Assembly: GCA_016779995.1 (NCBI GenBank)
Contig: JADHMO010000004.1
Coordinates: 62,001-126,000, forward strand
Reading direction: 5' to 3'
Source: Flavobacteriales bacterium
GTDB taxonomy: Bacteria; Bacteroidota; Bacteroidia; Flavobacteriales; UBA7312
Length of the DNA stretch: 64,000 nt
The notes beneath the pieces were generated by a model. The model was not told the DNA's origin. It worked only from the letters and a program-made list of their open reading frames with translations, and ran no database searches. Position numbers and translations under genes: made by a program. Each line of letters opens with the position of its first letter. Position 1 is the first letter of the stretch. Shown here one piece after another: positions 17,512 to 26,692 of the stretch.

Positions 17512-18231
17512 TTATGCAACTTCTATTTGTTCTTCTGTAAGTATGGGTTTACCCATGTATTTCAATAATATTTGTGCTACAGTTAGTGTGTCTTTCTGAC
17601 AATATACTCGAATGCGTTCCAAATCTTGTTCTTGCCAATAGATTTTGGCTACTTGACTACCGTCAATATCATCTTTGGGTGTTGGTATGTCAAATAATGC
17701 CGCCAACAATTTGATAGAGGTGTAGTGTTTGTAATCTCCAAACTTCCATAGCTCCATGGTGTCTAGGTGACGAACTTCCCACGGTTTTTTACCTGCTATT
17801 TCTAGTATCTTAGGTAGGGTTACTCCGTTGACAATCATTCGCCTACATAAAAAGGGGTAATCGAACTCCTTGCCATTGTGAGCGCAGAGGTAATGGCTTT
17901 TAGTAGCAAACTTATCATCTAAAAGTGTTTTAAGCTCATTTAATAATAACTGCTCGTCATCGCCATAAAAGGACTTAATCCTAAAAAAAGAGGTGTTGTT
18001 TTTCTCATAAATGTAACCTACAGAAACACAAATTACTTTGGCAAATTCTGCCATTACACCTGCTTTTAGTCCATAAAATTCGTCTGGAGTTTGGCCTTCT
18101 GAACGTTGCCAACGTGTTTTTTCTGCCCATAACAATTGAAACTCCTCTGAAAGCTCAGAAAATGTGGGAGCTACAGGGACTGTTTCTACATCTAGGAATA
18201 GTATTTTATGAATGGAAATGTTTTCGAGCAT
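17512..18231 (-). CDS. DEDDy-type 3'-5' exonuclease (DnaQ/PolB exonuclease-like)
   Basis: The 239-residue protein is a stand-alone 3'-5' exonuclease domain. Catalytic motifs are visible in order: ExoI FLDVETV (Asp and Glu, residues ~13-19), ExoII AHNGKEFDYPF (Asp), and ExoIII YCQKDTL (Tyr and Asp) near the C terminus, making it DEDDy. Such proteins trim DNA or RNA ends; the exact substrate is unknown. The message seems almost leaderless because a TATCTTTG element ends eight bases before the ATG. A small membrane-protein gene lies upstream on the same strand, 47 bases away. Confidence 0.85.
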   Translation of the reverse strand: MLENISIHKILFLDVETVPVAPTFSELSEEFQLLWAEKTRWQRSEGQTPDEFYGLKAGVMAEFAKVICVSVGYIYEKNNTSFFRIKSFYGDDEQLLLNELKTLLDDKFATKSHYLCAHNGKEFDYPFLCRRMIVNGVTLPKILEIAGKKPWEVRHLDTMELWKFGDYKHYTSIKLLAALFDIPTPKDDIDGSQVAKIYWQEQDLERIRVYCQKDTLTVAQILLKYMGKPILTEEQIEVA

Positions 18232-18239
18232 AACAAGCT

Positions 18240-18247
18240 CAAAGATA
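18240..18247 (-). promoter_or_regulatory. -7 promoter element TATCTTTG of the exonuclease gene
   Basis: Exact TAnnTTTG match on the minus strand with eight bases between it and the ATG at 18231. Confidence 0.5.
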
Positions 18248-18278
18248 AGAATATCCCATCAGAATTATAGGGCAAAAC

Positions 18279-18686
18279 TCAATAAGAAACTATTAGAGGA
18301 AACATCTGAAAACAAAAGATAAGATAGGCGTATTGCAATAACAATTTATAAGCCTTGACCTTTTTATCATCTTTTGTACTTATTCTCAAAGCTATTATTA
18401 CAATTAAAATCAATAAAGCTACAGCTATACCGATTTCAAAAAGAAGCTTGAGGTAAGGTGGGTTCAAATAATATACCGATAAATGAAGAACATAAATAGA
18501 AATCAAAAACAGACATATAAATTGGTGAACTGAAATAAGATTAGGCATTAGCCTATTTCTTTGAACTATGGCAAGACATAAACTCAAAGATAAAGTCGGT
18601 AAAACAACAAAGCTGTACCAATTCATTTCCACACCTAAAAAGGTAAATACTGAAAGTGAGATTAAAAATGTAAGAAGTGGTTTCAT
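18279..18686 (-). CDS. Small integral membrane protein of unknown function
   Basis: No family recognised. The 135 residues contain four hydrophobic spans (about 4-18, 25-42, 53-73, 82-103) with a short basic linker KDDKKVKAYK before a final hydrophobic stretch. No catalytic residues or signal cleavage site stand out. It follows lipB by 29 bases on the same strand and is probably co-transcribed with lipB and the isomerase gene. Confidence 0.65.
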   Translation of the reverse strand: MKPLLTFLISLSVFTFLGVEMNWYSFVVLPTLSLSLCLAIVQRNRLMPNLISVHQFICLFLISIYVLHLSVYYLNPPYLKLLFEIGIAVALLILIVIIALRISTKDDKKVKAYKLLLQYAYLIFCFQMFPLIVSY

Positions 18687-18715
18687 TAGAAATGGCTTTA
18701 AAATTCAAAAGCAAG

Positions 18716-19414
18716 TTATTCATTCACAAACTGAAAGTCAAACAGCTTTTTGAGATGATCTTTTAGCTTGTGCTGGACTTCTTGCATATCCACTTCCTTG
18801 CCCAATTCCTTTTGCATAGAAGTCACCGATTTATCGACTATACCACAAGGAATAATATTGCCAAAATAGGACAAATCACAATTGACGTTAAAAGCAAAAC
18901 CGTGCATCGTTACCCATCGGCTAGAACGGACTCCTAAGGCACATATTTTTCGGGCATTTTCATTGCCTACATCTAACCAAACGCCCGTTTCACCGTCTGA
19001 ACGTGTGCTCTCAATTCCGTAGTCAGCAAGAGTTAAGATAACCGCTTCTTCAAGGTAACGTAGATACTTATGGATATCTGTAAAAAAATTGTCTAAATCT
19101 AAAATGGGGTAACCGACTATCTGTCCCGGTCCGTGATAAGTGATGTCCCCTCCTCTATTGATTTTATAAAAGGTCGCTCCTCTAGACTTAAGGTAATCTT
19201 CATTGACTAAGAGGTTATTTTCGTCGCCACTTTTACCTAAAGTATATACGTGAGGGTGTTCACAAAATAAGAGGTAGGATAAGGTAGGGTCTTTTCTGTT
19301 TTCCTTTCTGTTGTTTTTCTTAACATCAAGGATTTCATTAAATCGTTTTTCTTGATAGTCCCAAGCTTCTTTATAATCGATGAGCCCTAAATCTTGAAAA
19401 ACAACTTTAGGCAT
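18716..19414 (-). CDS. lipB: Octanoyltransferase (lipoate biosynthesis)
   Basis: LipB moves an octanoyl group from acyl carrier protein to lipoyl-dependent enzymes such as pyruvate dehydrogenase. The 232-residue protein has family motifs NRGGDITYHGPGQIVGYPI, KICALGVRSSRWVTMHGFAFNV and the catalytic-Cys segment IIPCGI with nearby Lys in DKSVTSM. The length fits. It starts three bases after the isomerase gene, so the two form an operon. lipA is not in the window. Confidence 0.95.
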   Translation of the reverse strand: MPKVVFQDLGLIDYKEAWDYQEKRFNEILDVKKNNRKENRKDPTLSYLLFCEHPHVYTLGKSGDENNLLVNEDYLKSRGATFYKINRGGDITYHGPGQIVGYPILDLDNFFTDIHKYLRYLEEAVILTLADYGIESTRSDGETGVWLDVGNENARKICALGVRSSRWVTMHGFAFNVNCDLSYFGNIIPCGIVDKSVTSMQKELGKEVDMQEVQHKLKDHLKKLFDFQFVNE

Positions 19415-19417
19415 ACA

Positions 19418-20407
19418 TTATAGCTTAGCTAAAGAACTCTTTAGGAAGTTAATTACATCTATTTCTATAGCATCTACTTCATTCATTTCTGATAAGTACC
19501 ACGATACCCAATCGCCCAAATGAATGTGGTAAAGACTGTTTTCGATACGAGAATCACCTTTGCTCCAAACCTCGGAAATATTATCCGTGAATTTAGAAAT
19601 GACTTCTTTATTGATGTCTATTCTCACCTGATTTCTATCGTAATCACATTTGTTTCTAAAGTAAACCACACCTAAATTATCTGTGTTTATTCTCCAACCT
19701 AATAATTCGTTGTGATTCATTTCAGGGATAACGTGGTGCCAACATAACATTTTACTGTTTTCGTTGATTTGTTGGCGGAAACGCACACCAACACCTTCAA
19801 ATCCTGCCGCCGTATAAATTACAGGGGTAGTGCCATATAGTTTTGAGGCTAACGCTTTAGCTTCTGATTTAATGGCCTCCTCTTGGCTATCTAATAGGGC
19901 TATCCCTTTTTCAAATTCAGACATAAAAGAATTGTCTATCAATCCATAATGATTGAGCAAGAAGAACAACTGAGTAAAAGAATACCCAAACATAGCTCTT
20001 GGTGGCTGACCACCAGGTATTGTTATGCAGTTAAATCCTTTTTCTTTGGCTAACTTTTCTAATGCCCCTCCAGATGTTACACAAGCTATCTGGGCTCTTC
20101 TCTTTTGACAAGCTTCCAAAGCATACAGCGTTTCTTCGGTGTTACCTGAGTATGAAGAGGCTATTACAAGGGTGTTTTCATCTACAAAATTGGGTATGCT
20201 ATAATCTTTTGTTGCTGCTATCGGCACATTGATATGTTCAGATACTAAATCGTTGACTATTGTTCCTCCAATTCCAGACCCCCCTAAACCACAAATAAGA
20301 ACGTTATGAATATCAGCGTGAGGTTCGCTAAGTAAAGTAGTCTGACCTATTTCTAATGCTTCTGTTAGGTGCTTAGTAAAGTCGCTGATATAATCGTTCA
20401 TTTTCAT
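19418..20407 (-). CDS. Bifunctional phosphoglucose/phosphomannose isomerase (SIS domains)
   Basis: The 329-residue protein has a sugar-isomerase (SIS) N-terminal domain with CGLGGSGIGGTIVND and SSYSGNTEETL, then a C-terminal half with the PGI/PMI-type ENSKMLCWHHVIPEMNHNELLGW. In this family the enzyme interconverts glucose-6-P, fructose-6-P and mannose-6-P in the cytoplasm. Two Met codons stand at the start (20407 and 20401); both are acceptable. A TAATTTTG element at 20456-20463 probably drives it and lipB. Confidence 0.9.
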   Translation of the reverse strand: MKMNDYISDFTKHLTEALEIGQTTLLSEPHADIHNVLICGLGGSGIGGTIVNDLVSEHINVPIAATKDYSIPNFVDENTLVIASSYSGNTEETLYALEACQKRRAQIACVTSGGALEKLAKEKGFNCITIPGGQPPRAMFGYSFTQLFFLLNHYGLIDNSFMSEFEKGIALLDSQEEAIKSEAKALASKLYGTTPVIYTAAGFEGVGVRFRQQINENSKMLCWHHVIPEMNHNELLGWRINTDNLGVVYFRNKCDYDRNQVRIDINKEVISKFTDNISEVWSKGDSRIENSLYHIHLGDWVSWYLSEMNEVDAIEIDVINFLKSSLAKL

Positions 20408-20455
20408 AATAAAGATGTGTTTTGTATAAGGTTATTTTTAATGGGTGTAAAACTA

Positions 20456-20463
20456 CAAAATTA
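20456..20463 (-). promoter_or_regulatory. -7 promoter element TAATTTTG of the isomerase-lipB operon
   Basis: Exact TAnnTTTG match on the minus strand, 48 bases before the start codon, in the divergent interval with lysS. Confidence 0.45.
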
Positions 20464-20480
20464 GAGCGTTAATTATTTAA

Positions 20481-20488
20481 TATCTTTG
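20481..20488 (+). promoter_or_regulatory. -7 promoter element TATCTTTG of lysS
   Basis: Exact TAnnTTTG match 15 bases before the ATG at 20504. A TTG inside this element could be misread as the gene start. Confidence 0.5.
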
Positions 20489-20503
20489 CCGAAAATTAAT
20501 TAC

Positions 20504-22027
20504 ATGCATAGAGAGTTGTCAGAACAAGAAATTGTGAGGAGGGAGTCCTTACAAAAGTTGTTAGAATTGGGTATAAATCCTTACCCTTCAGAGTTATTTG
20601 ATGTTAATGTTTCGGCTACTGAAATAAAGAAAAACTACAATTCTGATAAACTTGGTTATAAGAATATCCAAATTGCTGGTCGATTGATGAGTCGTAGAGT
20701 TATGGGAAAAGCCTCTTTTGCTGAACTACAGGATAGTACGGGTAGAATACAACTCTATTTTAATCGAGATGAAATTTGTCCTGATGAGGACAAAACCATG
20801 TACAACACCGTCTTTAAAAAACTCCTTGATATTGGAGACTTTATAGGAGTTAAGGGCTATGTGTTTACTACTAAGGTTGGTGAAATTTCTATACATGTAG
20901 AAAGTTTTGTTGTTTTAAGTAAAACACTAAGACCATTACCGTTACCAAAAACCGATACTGATGGTAAAATATATGACGCCTTTACTGATCCTGAGAAAAG
21001 ATACCGTCAGCGTTATGTAGATTTGGTGGTTAATCCACACGTTAAAGAAGCGTTTGTTAAGCGAACACAACTGACTAACTCTATGCGTTCTTATCTAAAT
21101 GACAAAGGGTATTTAGAAGTGGAAACTCCTATTTTACAACCTATTTATGGGGGGGCGGCAGCACGTCCTTTCAAAACACATCACAACACTTTAGACATGC
21201 CTCTTTATTTGCGTATTGCTAACGAGCTATATCTCAAGAGACTGATTGTTGGTGGTTTTGATGGCGTTTATGAATTTTCTAAAGACTTTAGAAATGAGGG
21301 TATGAGTCGATTTCATAATCCAGAGTTTACTCAAGTTGAACTGTATGTGGCTTATAAAGACTATAACTGGATGATGGATTTGGTGGAAGAAATGGTAGAA
21401 AAAATTGCTTTAGACCTACACGGCACTACTGAAGTACAAGTTGGCGAAAACCTCATCAACTTCCAAAGACCATGGAAGCGATACACTATGTATGAAGCCA
21501 TTGAAAACTTCACAGGTATTGATATTTCTGAAATGGACGAGACAACTATGGCAAAAACAGCTAAAGATTTAGGGGTTAGCGTGGATTCCTCTATGGCAAG
21601 AGGTAAATTAATTGACGAGATTTTTGGAGAAAAATGTGAAGGGCAATTGATACAGCCTACTTTCATAACAGACTACCCAGTTGAAATGTCACCATTAGCT
21701 AAAAAACACAGAGATAAAGAAGGTTTGGTAGAACGATTTGAAGCCATTTGTAATGGTAAGGAAATATGTAATGCCTTTTCAGAATTGAACGACCCTATTG
21801 ACCAAAGAGAGCGTTTTGAGGACCAACTAAAATTAGCAAAAAGAGGCGACGAAGAAGCTATGGTCTTAGATGAAGATTTTCTACGTTCAATAGAATATGG
21901 TATGCCCCCTACAGCTGGACTAGGTATTGGTATTGATAGACTGTCAATGATAATGACTAATAGCAACTCTATTCAAGATGTGTTATTCTTCCCTCAGATG
22001 AAGCCTGAAAACAAAACCGAAGAATAA
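20504..22027 (+). CDS. lysS: Lysine-tRNA ligase, class II
   Basis: LysS charges tRNA-Lys. The 507-residue product has the N-terminal anticodon-binding OB-fold ([23 protein letters not shown] region), then the class II catalytic core with [13 protein letters not shown], motif 2 [26 protein letters not shown] and motif 3 [13 protein letters not shown] near the C terminus. Start at ATG 20504 is chosen because a -7 element covers the TTG at 20486. The stop is directly followed by the gpsA ATG. Confidence 0.97.
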   Translation: MHRELSEQEIVRRESLQKLLELGINPYPSELFDVNVSATEIKKNYNSDKLGYKNIQIAGRLMSRRVMGKASFAELQDSTGRIQLYFNRDEICPDEDKTMYNTVFKKLLDIGDFIGVKGYVFTTKVGEISIHVESFVVLSKTLRPLPLPKTDTDGKIYDAFTDPEKRYRQRYVDLVVNPHVKEAFVKRTQLTNSMRSYLNDKGYLEVETPILQPIYGGAAARPFKTHHNTLDMPLYLRIANELYLKRLIVGGFDGVYEFSKDFRNEGMSRFHNPEFTQVELYVAYKDYNWMMDLVEEMVEKIALDLHGTTEVQVGENLINFQRPWKRYTMYEAIENFTGIDISEMDETTMAKTAKDLGVSVDSSMARGKLIDEIFGEKCEGQLIQPTFITDYPVEMSPLAKKHRDKEGLVERFEAICNGKEICNAFSELNDPIDQRERFEDQLKLAKRGDEEAMVLDEDFLRSIEYGMPPTAGLGIGIDRLSMIMTNSNSIQDVLFFPQMKPENKTEE

Positions 22028-23023
22028 ATGTCTTTGTTCAAAAATATAGCGGTAATTGGTGGTGGTAGTTGGGCAACAGCTATCGTTAAGATGCTCTCAG
22101 AAAATCAAGAATCTGTTAGTTGGTGGATGCGTAATGAGGATAATATTGCCCACATCAAACGCTATGGCAACAACCCCAATTACATTAGTGCTGCCGAGTT
22201 ATTCCCTAACAAACTCACTATCGATTCTGATATTAATGCTATTGTTGAGACTGCTGATTGTATTGTACTAGCCGTACCATCTGCTTTTTTGGCAACAACT
22301 CTAGAATCCTTGAGTGTATCAATAAAAGATAAATTTGTGGTGTCAGCCATAAAAGGAATTGTACCTGAGAATAATTCTATAATTGGTGATTATCTACACG
22401 AAATCTATCATATCCCTTATGAAAATATAGGTGTTGTAACAGGTCCGTGCCATGCTGAAGAAGTCGCTTTAGAACGCCTTTCATACTTAACGGTTGCTTG
22501 TGAAGATGTTAGAAAAGCAGAATGGTTTGCTGAGCAAATTACTTGCCGATATATCAAAACTAATGTTTCTGAAGATATCTATGGTACTGAAATTGCTGCT
22601 GTACTAAAAAACGTGATAGCCATAGCGTCTGGAGTTTGCCATAGTCTAGGATATGGTGATAATTTTCAAGCCGTTTTAGCCTCTAATGCCATACGAGAAA
22701 TCAAACGCTTTGTAGATACTGTACACCCCATAAAAAGGGATATCAAAGAGTCCGCCTATTTGGGTGATTTATTGGTTACTGTATATTCTCAGTTCAGTAG
22801 AAACCGAACCTTTGGAAATATGATAGGCAAAGGCTATTCTGTAAAGTCGGCACAGCTAGAAATGAATATGATAGCAGAAGGCTATTATGCTGTTAAATGT
22901 ATCAAAGAAATTAACGAGCAATACAACATTGAGATGCCTATTACAAAGGCAGTATATCACATTTTATATGAAAAGATTTCTCCTGTAATAGAGATGCGTT
23001 TACTTTCCGATAAGTTGAATTAG
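22028..23023 (+). CDS. gpsA: NAD(P)-dependent glycerol-3-phosphate dehydrogenase
   Basis: GpsA reduces dihydroxyacetone phosphate to sn-glycerol-3-phosphate for phospholipid synthesis. The 331 residues open with the dinucleotide-binding motif IGGGSWATAIVKML; further motifs are SAIKGIVPENN, VVTGPCHAEEVA, the catalytic-Lys region AAVLKNVIAIASG and the C-terminal GKGYSVKSAQ with EGYYAVK. It abuts lysS with no spacer. Its end overlaps the convergent Kunitz-like gene by four bases. Confidence 0.95.
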   Translation: MSLFKNIAVIGGGSWATAIVKMLSENQESVSWWMRNEDNIAHIKRYGNNPNYISAAELFPNKLTIDSDINAIVETADCIVLAVPSAFLATTLESLSVSIKDKFVVSAIKGIVPENNSIIGDYLHEIYHIPYENIGVVTGPCHAEEVALERLSYLTVACEDVRKAEWFAEQITCRYIKTNVSEDIYGTEIAAVLKNVIAIASGVCHSLGYGDNFQAVLASNAIREIKRFVDTVHPIKRDIKESAYLGDLLVTVYSQFSRNRTFGNMIGKGYSVKSAQLEMNMIAEGYYAVKCIKEINEQYNIEMPITKAVYHILYEKISPVIEMRLLSDKLN

Positions 23024-23268
23024 TCGCAGTCGCACTCTTGACACGCTTCAAGAGATTCAAAGCCCCATTCATTACAACCGCTATACCCAATTTGTTGGCA
23101 AGCATTTTCTTCGCTATTGTAAAACCACCTTTCAAAATAAGCTGCACATAACTCATCTGTTGGTGGCGTATGACTACATAAAGGATTGTCTTCTTCGCAA
23201 TTTTCTGAACAATTAGAAAAAAAAACGATAGCTAGTGATAGAAATGGTATTAGTCGTGCTACTTTCAA
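23020..23268 (-). CDS. Kunitz/BPTI-domain lipoprotein
   Basis: The 82-residue protein has a signal peptide and lipobox (FFSNC, Cys 20), then a Cys-rich module. Cys 31, 41, 57, 65, 76 and 79 are spaced x9, x15, x7, x10, x2, against x8, x15, x7, x12, x3 in bovine trypsin inhibitor; the two central spacings are identical. Conserved Kunitz residues also match: RWFYN before the third Cys, CQ after it, and YSGC like YGGC. The residue after the second Cys, which sets inhibitor specificity, is Ala. A surface-tethered serine-protease inhibitor is therefore likely (inference). It overlaps the methyltransferase gene by four bases. Confidence 0.75.
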   Translation of the reverse strand: MKVARLIPFLSLAIVFFSNCSENCEEDNPLCSHTPPTDELCAAYFERWFYNSEENACQQIGYSGCNEWGFESLEACQECDCD

Positions 23269-24062
23269 AAATTATACTTTTTAGGGTTAGGGTTTTTCTG
23301 TGCTATAAAGAATAAATCAAAGCAGTCGTCATTAGCCTCGTCTATATAATAATCTGTCATCGCAATCTCCTCAACTAGAGCTGTATTGTTTTTAAGTAAT
23401 TTCTTTCGGTTTCTTCGGTTTAGAATGTCGTAAGGTATTTGCAACAATTGTCTTGGCAGACGGTATTGCAAATTCAAAAAATCATACTTAGTAATTTTCT
23501 CTACTGCTTGTTTGTTTTTCTCATAGTATTTGGCAATTTTTTCATTTCCAAAAACTCCAAGTTTTTGAACCGTCTTAAAGTGAATTAACATTTTCTTCTC
23601 GAGTTCTGAAATAGTATATTCACGTATATGCCAAGGATTTCTGGTTAGTGTTTTTTTAATATTTGGTGTGCTTACAATAAACTTCCCTCCATTTTTTAGT
23701 ACTCTGCTTACTTCTGACAGAAAAAAAGCGTCGTACTTGATGTGTTCAATGACCTGAAAACTAATTACAAAGTCAAAGGTTTTACGTTCAAAGTTATTCA
23801 TTGGAGGCATACTCATTTGGATAAACTCTACATTGTCTTTATTATGTGTTGAAATATTAGCATCGTGTTTATCAATGGTAACAAATTTATCGGTAAAAGG
23901 CGAAATGATATCTATACCGTATCCGCTACCTGTTCCTATTTCTAGGACTTTGCCCGAAACAATTTTTGATGCCTCTACATAGGCTAATAAAGAACGTTGA
24001 AAAACAAAATTATCGGAGATGTCCTCATGAGATACCCTCTCCGCTGTTTGGATAATTTTCAT
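23265..24062 (-). CDS. SAM-dependent methyltransferase, class I
   Basis: The 265-residue protein has the class I methyltransferase core: motif I VLEIGTGSGYGIDI (about residues 39-52), an acidic post-I strand VTIDKHD, motif IV FDFVISFQVIEHI and GGKFIVSTPN. The C-terminal third is basic and has no recognised domain. The substrate cannot be told; the pattern is like those used on small molecules, quinones or surface sugars. A -7 element TAACTTTG sits 21 bases before the start. The 3' end overlaps the Kunitz-like lipoprotein by four bases. Confidence 0.85.
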   Translation of the reverse strand: MKIIQTAERVSHEDISDNFVFQRSLLAYVEASKIVSGKVLEIGTGSGYGIDIISPFTDKFVTIDKHDANISTHNKDNVEFIQMSMPPMNNFERKTFDFVISFQVIEHIKYDAFFLSEVSRVLKNGGKFIVSTPNIKKTLTRNPWHIREYTISELEKKMLIHFKTVQKLGVFGNEKIAKYYEKNKQAVEKITKYDFLNLQYRLPRQLLQIPYDILNRRNRKKLLKNNTALVEEIAMTDYYIDEANDDCFDLFFIAQKNPNPKKYNF

Positions 24063-24083
24063 GGCTATTGGTTTTAAGTCCTA

Positions 24084-24091
24084 CAAAGTTA
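24084..24091 (-). promoter_or_regulatory. -7 promoter element TAACTTTG of the methyltransferase gene
   Basis: Exact TAnnTTTG match on the minus strand, 21 bases before the ATG at 24062. Confidence 0.45.
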
Positions 24092-24106
24092 AGGAATTAA
24101 ATTTTA

Positions 24107-26683
24107 TTACAACTTTAACTTGATGCCAGCTGTAATATAGCCACCTAAAATCTCTCTAACCTCTTCTTCAATATAGCTAAAGTGATTTTCTAAGATATAG
24201 GTTTCGTTAGTATTTAAATTCAAAATATCGTTAGCACTTAAACTAAATTCCCATTTGGATTTAGCTTTATGATATTTAAAAGTGGGTGACAAATAAATTC
24301 TTTCTTGAGTGTAATTTTCAGTTGAATATGATTTAAGCGACGTATTGATTTTTGCTTTTAAGTTCTTAAACTCAAAATTTAAATTAATATGAGGATTTAT
24401 GACTGTTATTTGATTGATTTTTAAGTTGTTTTTGTTTTTTACTTGATTGATTCGTAATTTATAGGCAACATCACAATTAAAAATAGGATTTTTAAAGCGA
24501 GACTTTAATTCTATTTGAGTGGAAAATGTATTACTCAAGGTGGTCTGTTCTGAGTCTTGCAGATATGCTATTTGCTCAGAAGAATTAAAAGATGTTTTAG
24601 TTTGAATGTTTAGGGGTAAAATAAAAACCCTTTTTCCGATTATAGCAATGAGTCTATAATCATAACTATATGGGCTTTTTACTGATAAATGAGTAGTTGC
24701 ATTTGAAGATATTAAAGAATTTTTGGTAAATACATCTTTACCCTCACTAACACTTCCGCCTATCACAGCGTTTATTCCGGAATACATATCATAAATCTTA
24801 TAATTTAAATCTATCATACTATATTTTGCATAATCATTGGGCTTAAGATTTAGATTCTGATGTAAAGTATTATAAGATACAATATAGATTTCTGAAGCTA
24901 ATTGTTTTGCCGATACATACTCCATTTTTTGGTTTAGGTTTAGTGACAAGCTATGGGATTGACTGAAGTTTAAAAGAATTGATGCAAAAGGCAAAAAGTG
25001 ATGAGTTAGAGAGTTAAAATTACGCCTAACAATAGAATAATTGGTGCCTAATTGATAATTAAAAAAAGTATTATTCCTCTTGAAAAATATCAACCCTAAC
25101 TGATTTTCGAAATGATTTAACTCAGACCGATTGTTGAAAAGAGATGTGTTAAAGACATCATTGTTCGTTGATACTTTATAGTAAACTTTAGTTGATAAAT
25201 AATCGGCTATTTTAACTTTGAGCTCAGTATTTAAGCCGTATGAACTTTTATTCCTACTGATTAACTCATTTACTTCATATGCTTGATTTAAGTTTGTTGA
25301 AGAAGACGTATCAGCTTGAATAAGCAAGGTGTTTTCTTCGCTATTATGATTTAAAAAAACAGCACTGTTTAGCTTGGCTTTACCCAAAAGTCTGCTATAA
25401 CTTATATTATGGTTAGTAGAAAAGCCTTTTTGCTTTCTCTCCTCGCCTATTCGTCTTGAATTAAAGGTGTCGTCATTGGCTAAGTCATTGAGTTTTGGTG
25501 CAAAATGCGCCGTATAATTTAATTTCGATTTTGAGTCTAGCTTATAGTCAATATTAGCATGACTATTGTTGATGATGAACTTACTTTCTATTCTATTAGA
25601 AATTGTATTGAGTTGGTTATTAAAAAATTGTTGTTGTGTTAGCTGTTGTTCTATTGCGTTTACATTATCGATTATAATATTCGTGTTTAACTTAAACTTA
25701 TTTGTAGGAATGTACGAATAATTAAGAGCGCCTAAATGTTCGTTTTTAGATTTAACCTCATTGTTTGTGAATAAAAATTCTGGTACATCGAAATGTATTG
25801 AGCCAAAAGACTGACTGCTCTGTTCAACCAATTTTTCTATTCCTCCTTGAAAACCGATATAATCTTCTATACTGAATGTTTGTTTACCTAAATTGTTTGA
25901 ATTTGTAAGTAAATAAAAGTTGGATTTTTCTTTTAAAGAAAATGAGATTGTGGATAAATAGTAACGATTTTTATAACCTGCCTGAGCCTCTATTTGACTT
26001 TTTAACTGCCCTTTATAATTATCATCAATTTGAATATTCAATGCCGTAATTCCTGTTGGTTCATTATCATTTAAATCATAAGCATCCTGATAATTTTCAT
26101 ATTTAGAAATACCACTTATCATATCCGAAGAAATATATTCACCTGCAAGTTGGTGCTGTTCGCCAAAAAAGGGTTTGCCATCAACAAGTAATTCATCTAT
26201 TTTCTTTCCATTAGCATGTATTTTGCCGTTATCGTCAATATTTATTCCTGGTAGTTTTTCCAAAATATCATTTAGGCTTTCTTCAGTGCCGTTTGTTGTT
26301 ACATCAAGATTATAATGTGTTGTGTCACCGCTAACTACAAATTCCATGGCTTTAGACTCTACCATTATCTCATTTATAAGTTGTGGGTTTTCTTTAAGCT
26401 CAAAGTCAATCTTTGAACTATTGATAATGGTTATTGCTTTTTGCTCTGTATAATAGCCAAGGTGGCTGACTTTTAAAAAAAAACTGCCATTTGCAAGGGA
26501 CAAATCGTAACGTCCTTGAATATCACAACTAGTGTGTGTGAGGAATTCGGATGAATCTGCCGAATAAACTACTACCATAGCATTGGCTAGTGGTTGATTG
26601 TTTGAGCTTACTAATCCAGAAATTGTATTCTGTGTAAAGGAGAGTAATGGTAAAAGGAATAGCGTACATATTAATGCTCTCAT
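24107..26683 (-). CDS. Outer-membrane beta-barrel protein, TonB-receptor-like with carboxypeptidase-regulatory domain
   Basis: The 858-residue protein has a signal peptide, then an N-terminal carboxypeptidase-regulatory-like domain (TISGLVSSNNQPLANAMVVVYS, GRYDLSL, KVSHLGYYTE). A plug-like region follows (SLNDILEKLPGINIDDNGKIHANGK is visible in part as LPGINIDDNGKI), and then a long series of amphipathic beta strands to the end. This is the layout of the outer-membrane proteins found beside GLPGLI proteins in Bacteroidota. No TonB box was identified. The nearby GLPGLI gene ends nine bases upstream, so they form an operon. Ligand unknown. Confidence 0.87.
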   Translation of the reverse strand: MRALICTLFLLPLLSFTQNTISGLVSSNNQPLANAMVVVYSADSSEFLTHTSCDIQGRYDLSLANGSFFLKVSHLGYYTEQKAITIINSSKIDFELKENPQLINEIMVESKAMEFVVSGDTTHYNLDVTTNGTEESLNDILEKLPGINIDDNGKIHANGKKIDELLVDGKPFFGEQHQLAGEYISSDMISGISKYENYQDAYDLNDNEPTGITALNIQIDDNYKGQLKSQIEAQAGYKNRYYLSTISFSLKEKSNFYLLTNSNNLGKQTFSIEDYIGFQGGIEKLVEQSSQSFGSIHFDVPEFLFTNNEVKSKNEHLGALNYSYIPTNKFKLNTNIIIDNVNAIEQQLTQQQFFNNQLNTISNRIESKFIINNSHANIDYKLDSKSKLNYTAHFAPKLNDLANDDTFNSRRIGEERKQKGFSTNHNISYSRLLGKAKLNSAVFLNHNSEENTLLIQADTSSSTNLNQAYEVNELISRNKSSYGLNTELKVKIADYLSTKVYYKVSTNNDVFNTSLFNNRSELNHFENQLGLIFFKRNNTFFNYQLGTNYSIVRRNFNSLTHHFLPFASILLNFSQSHSLSLNLNQKMEYVSAKQLASEIYIVSYNTLHQNLNLKPNDYAKYSMIDLNYKIYDMYSGINAVIGGSVSEGKDVFTKNSLISSNATTHLSVKSPYSYDYRLIAIIGKRVFILPLNIQTKTSFNSSEQIAYLQDSEQTTLSNTFSTQIELKSRFKNPIFNCDVAYKLRINQVKNKNNLKINQITVINPHINLNFEFKNLKAKINTSLKSYSTENYTQERIYLSPTFKYHKAKSKWEFSLSANDILNLNTNETYILENHFSYIEEEVREILGGYITAGIKLKL

Positions 26684-26692
26684 TAATACGTG

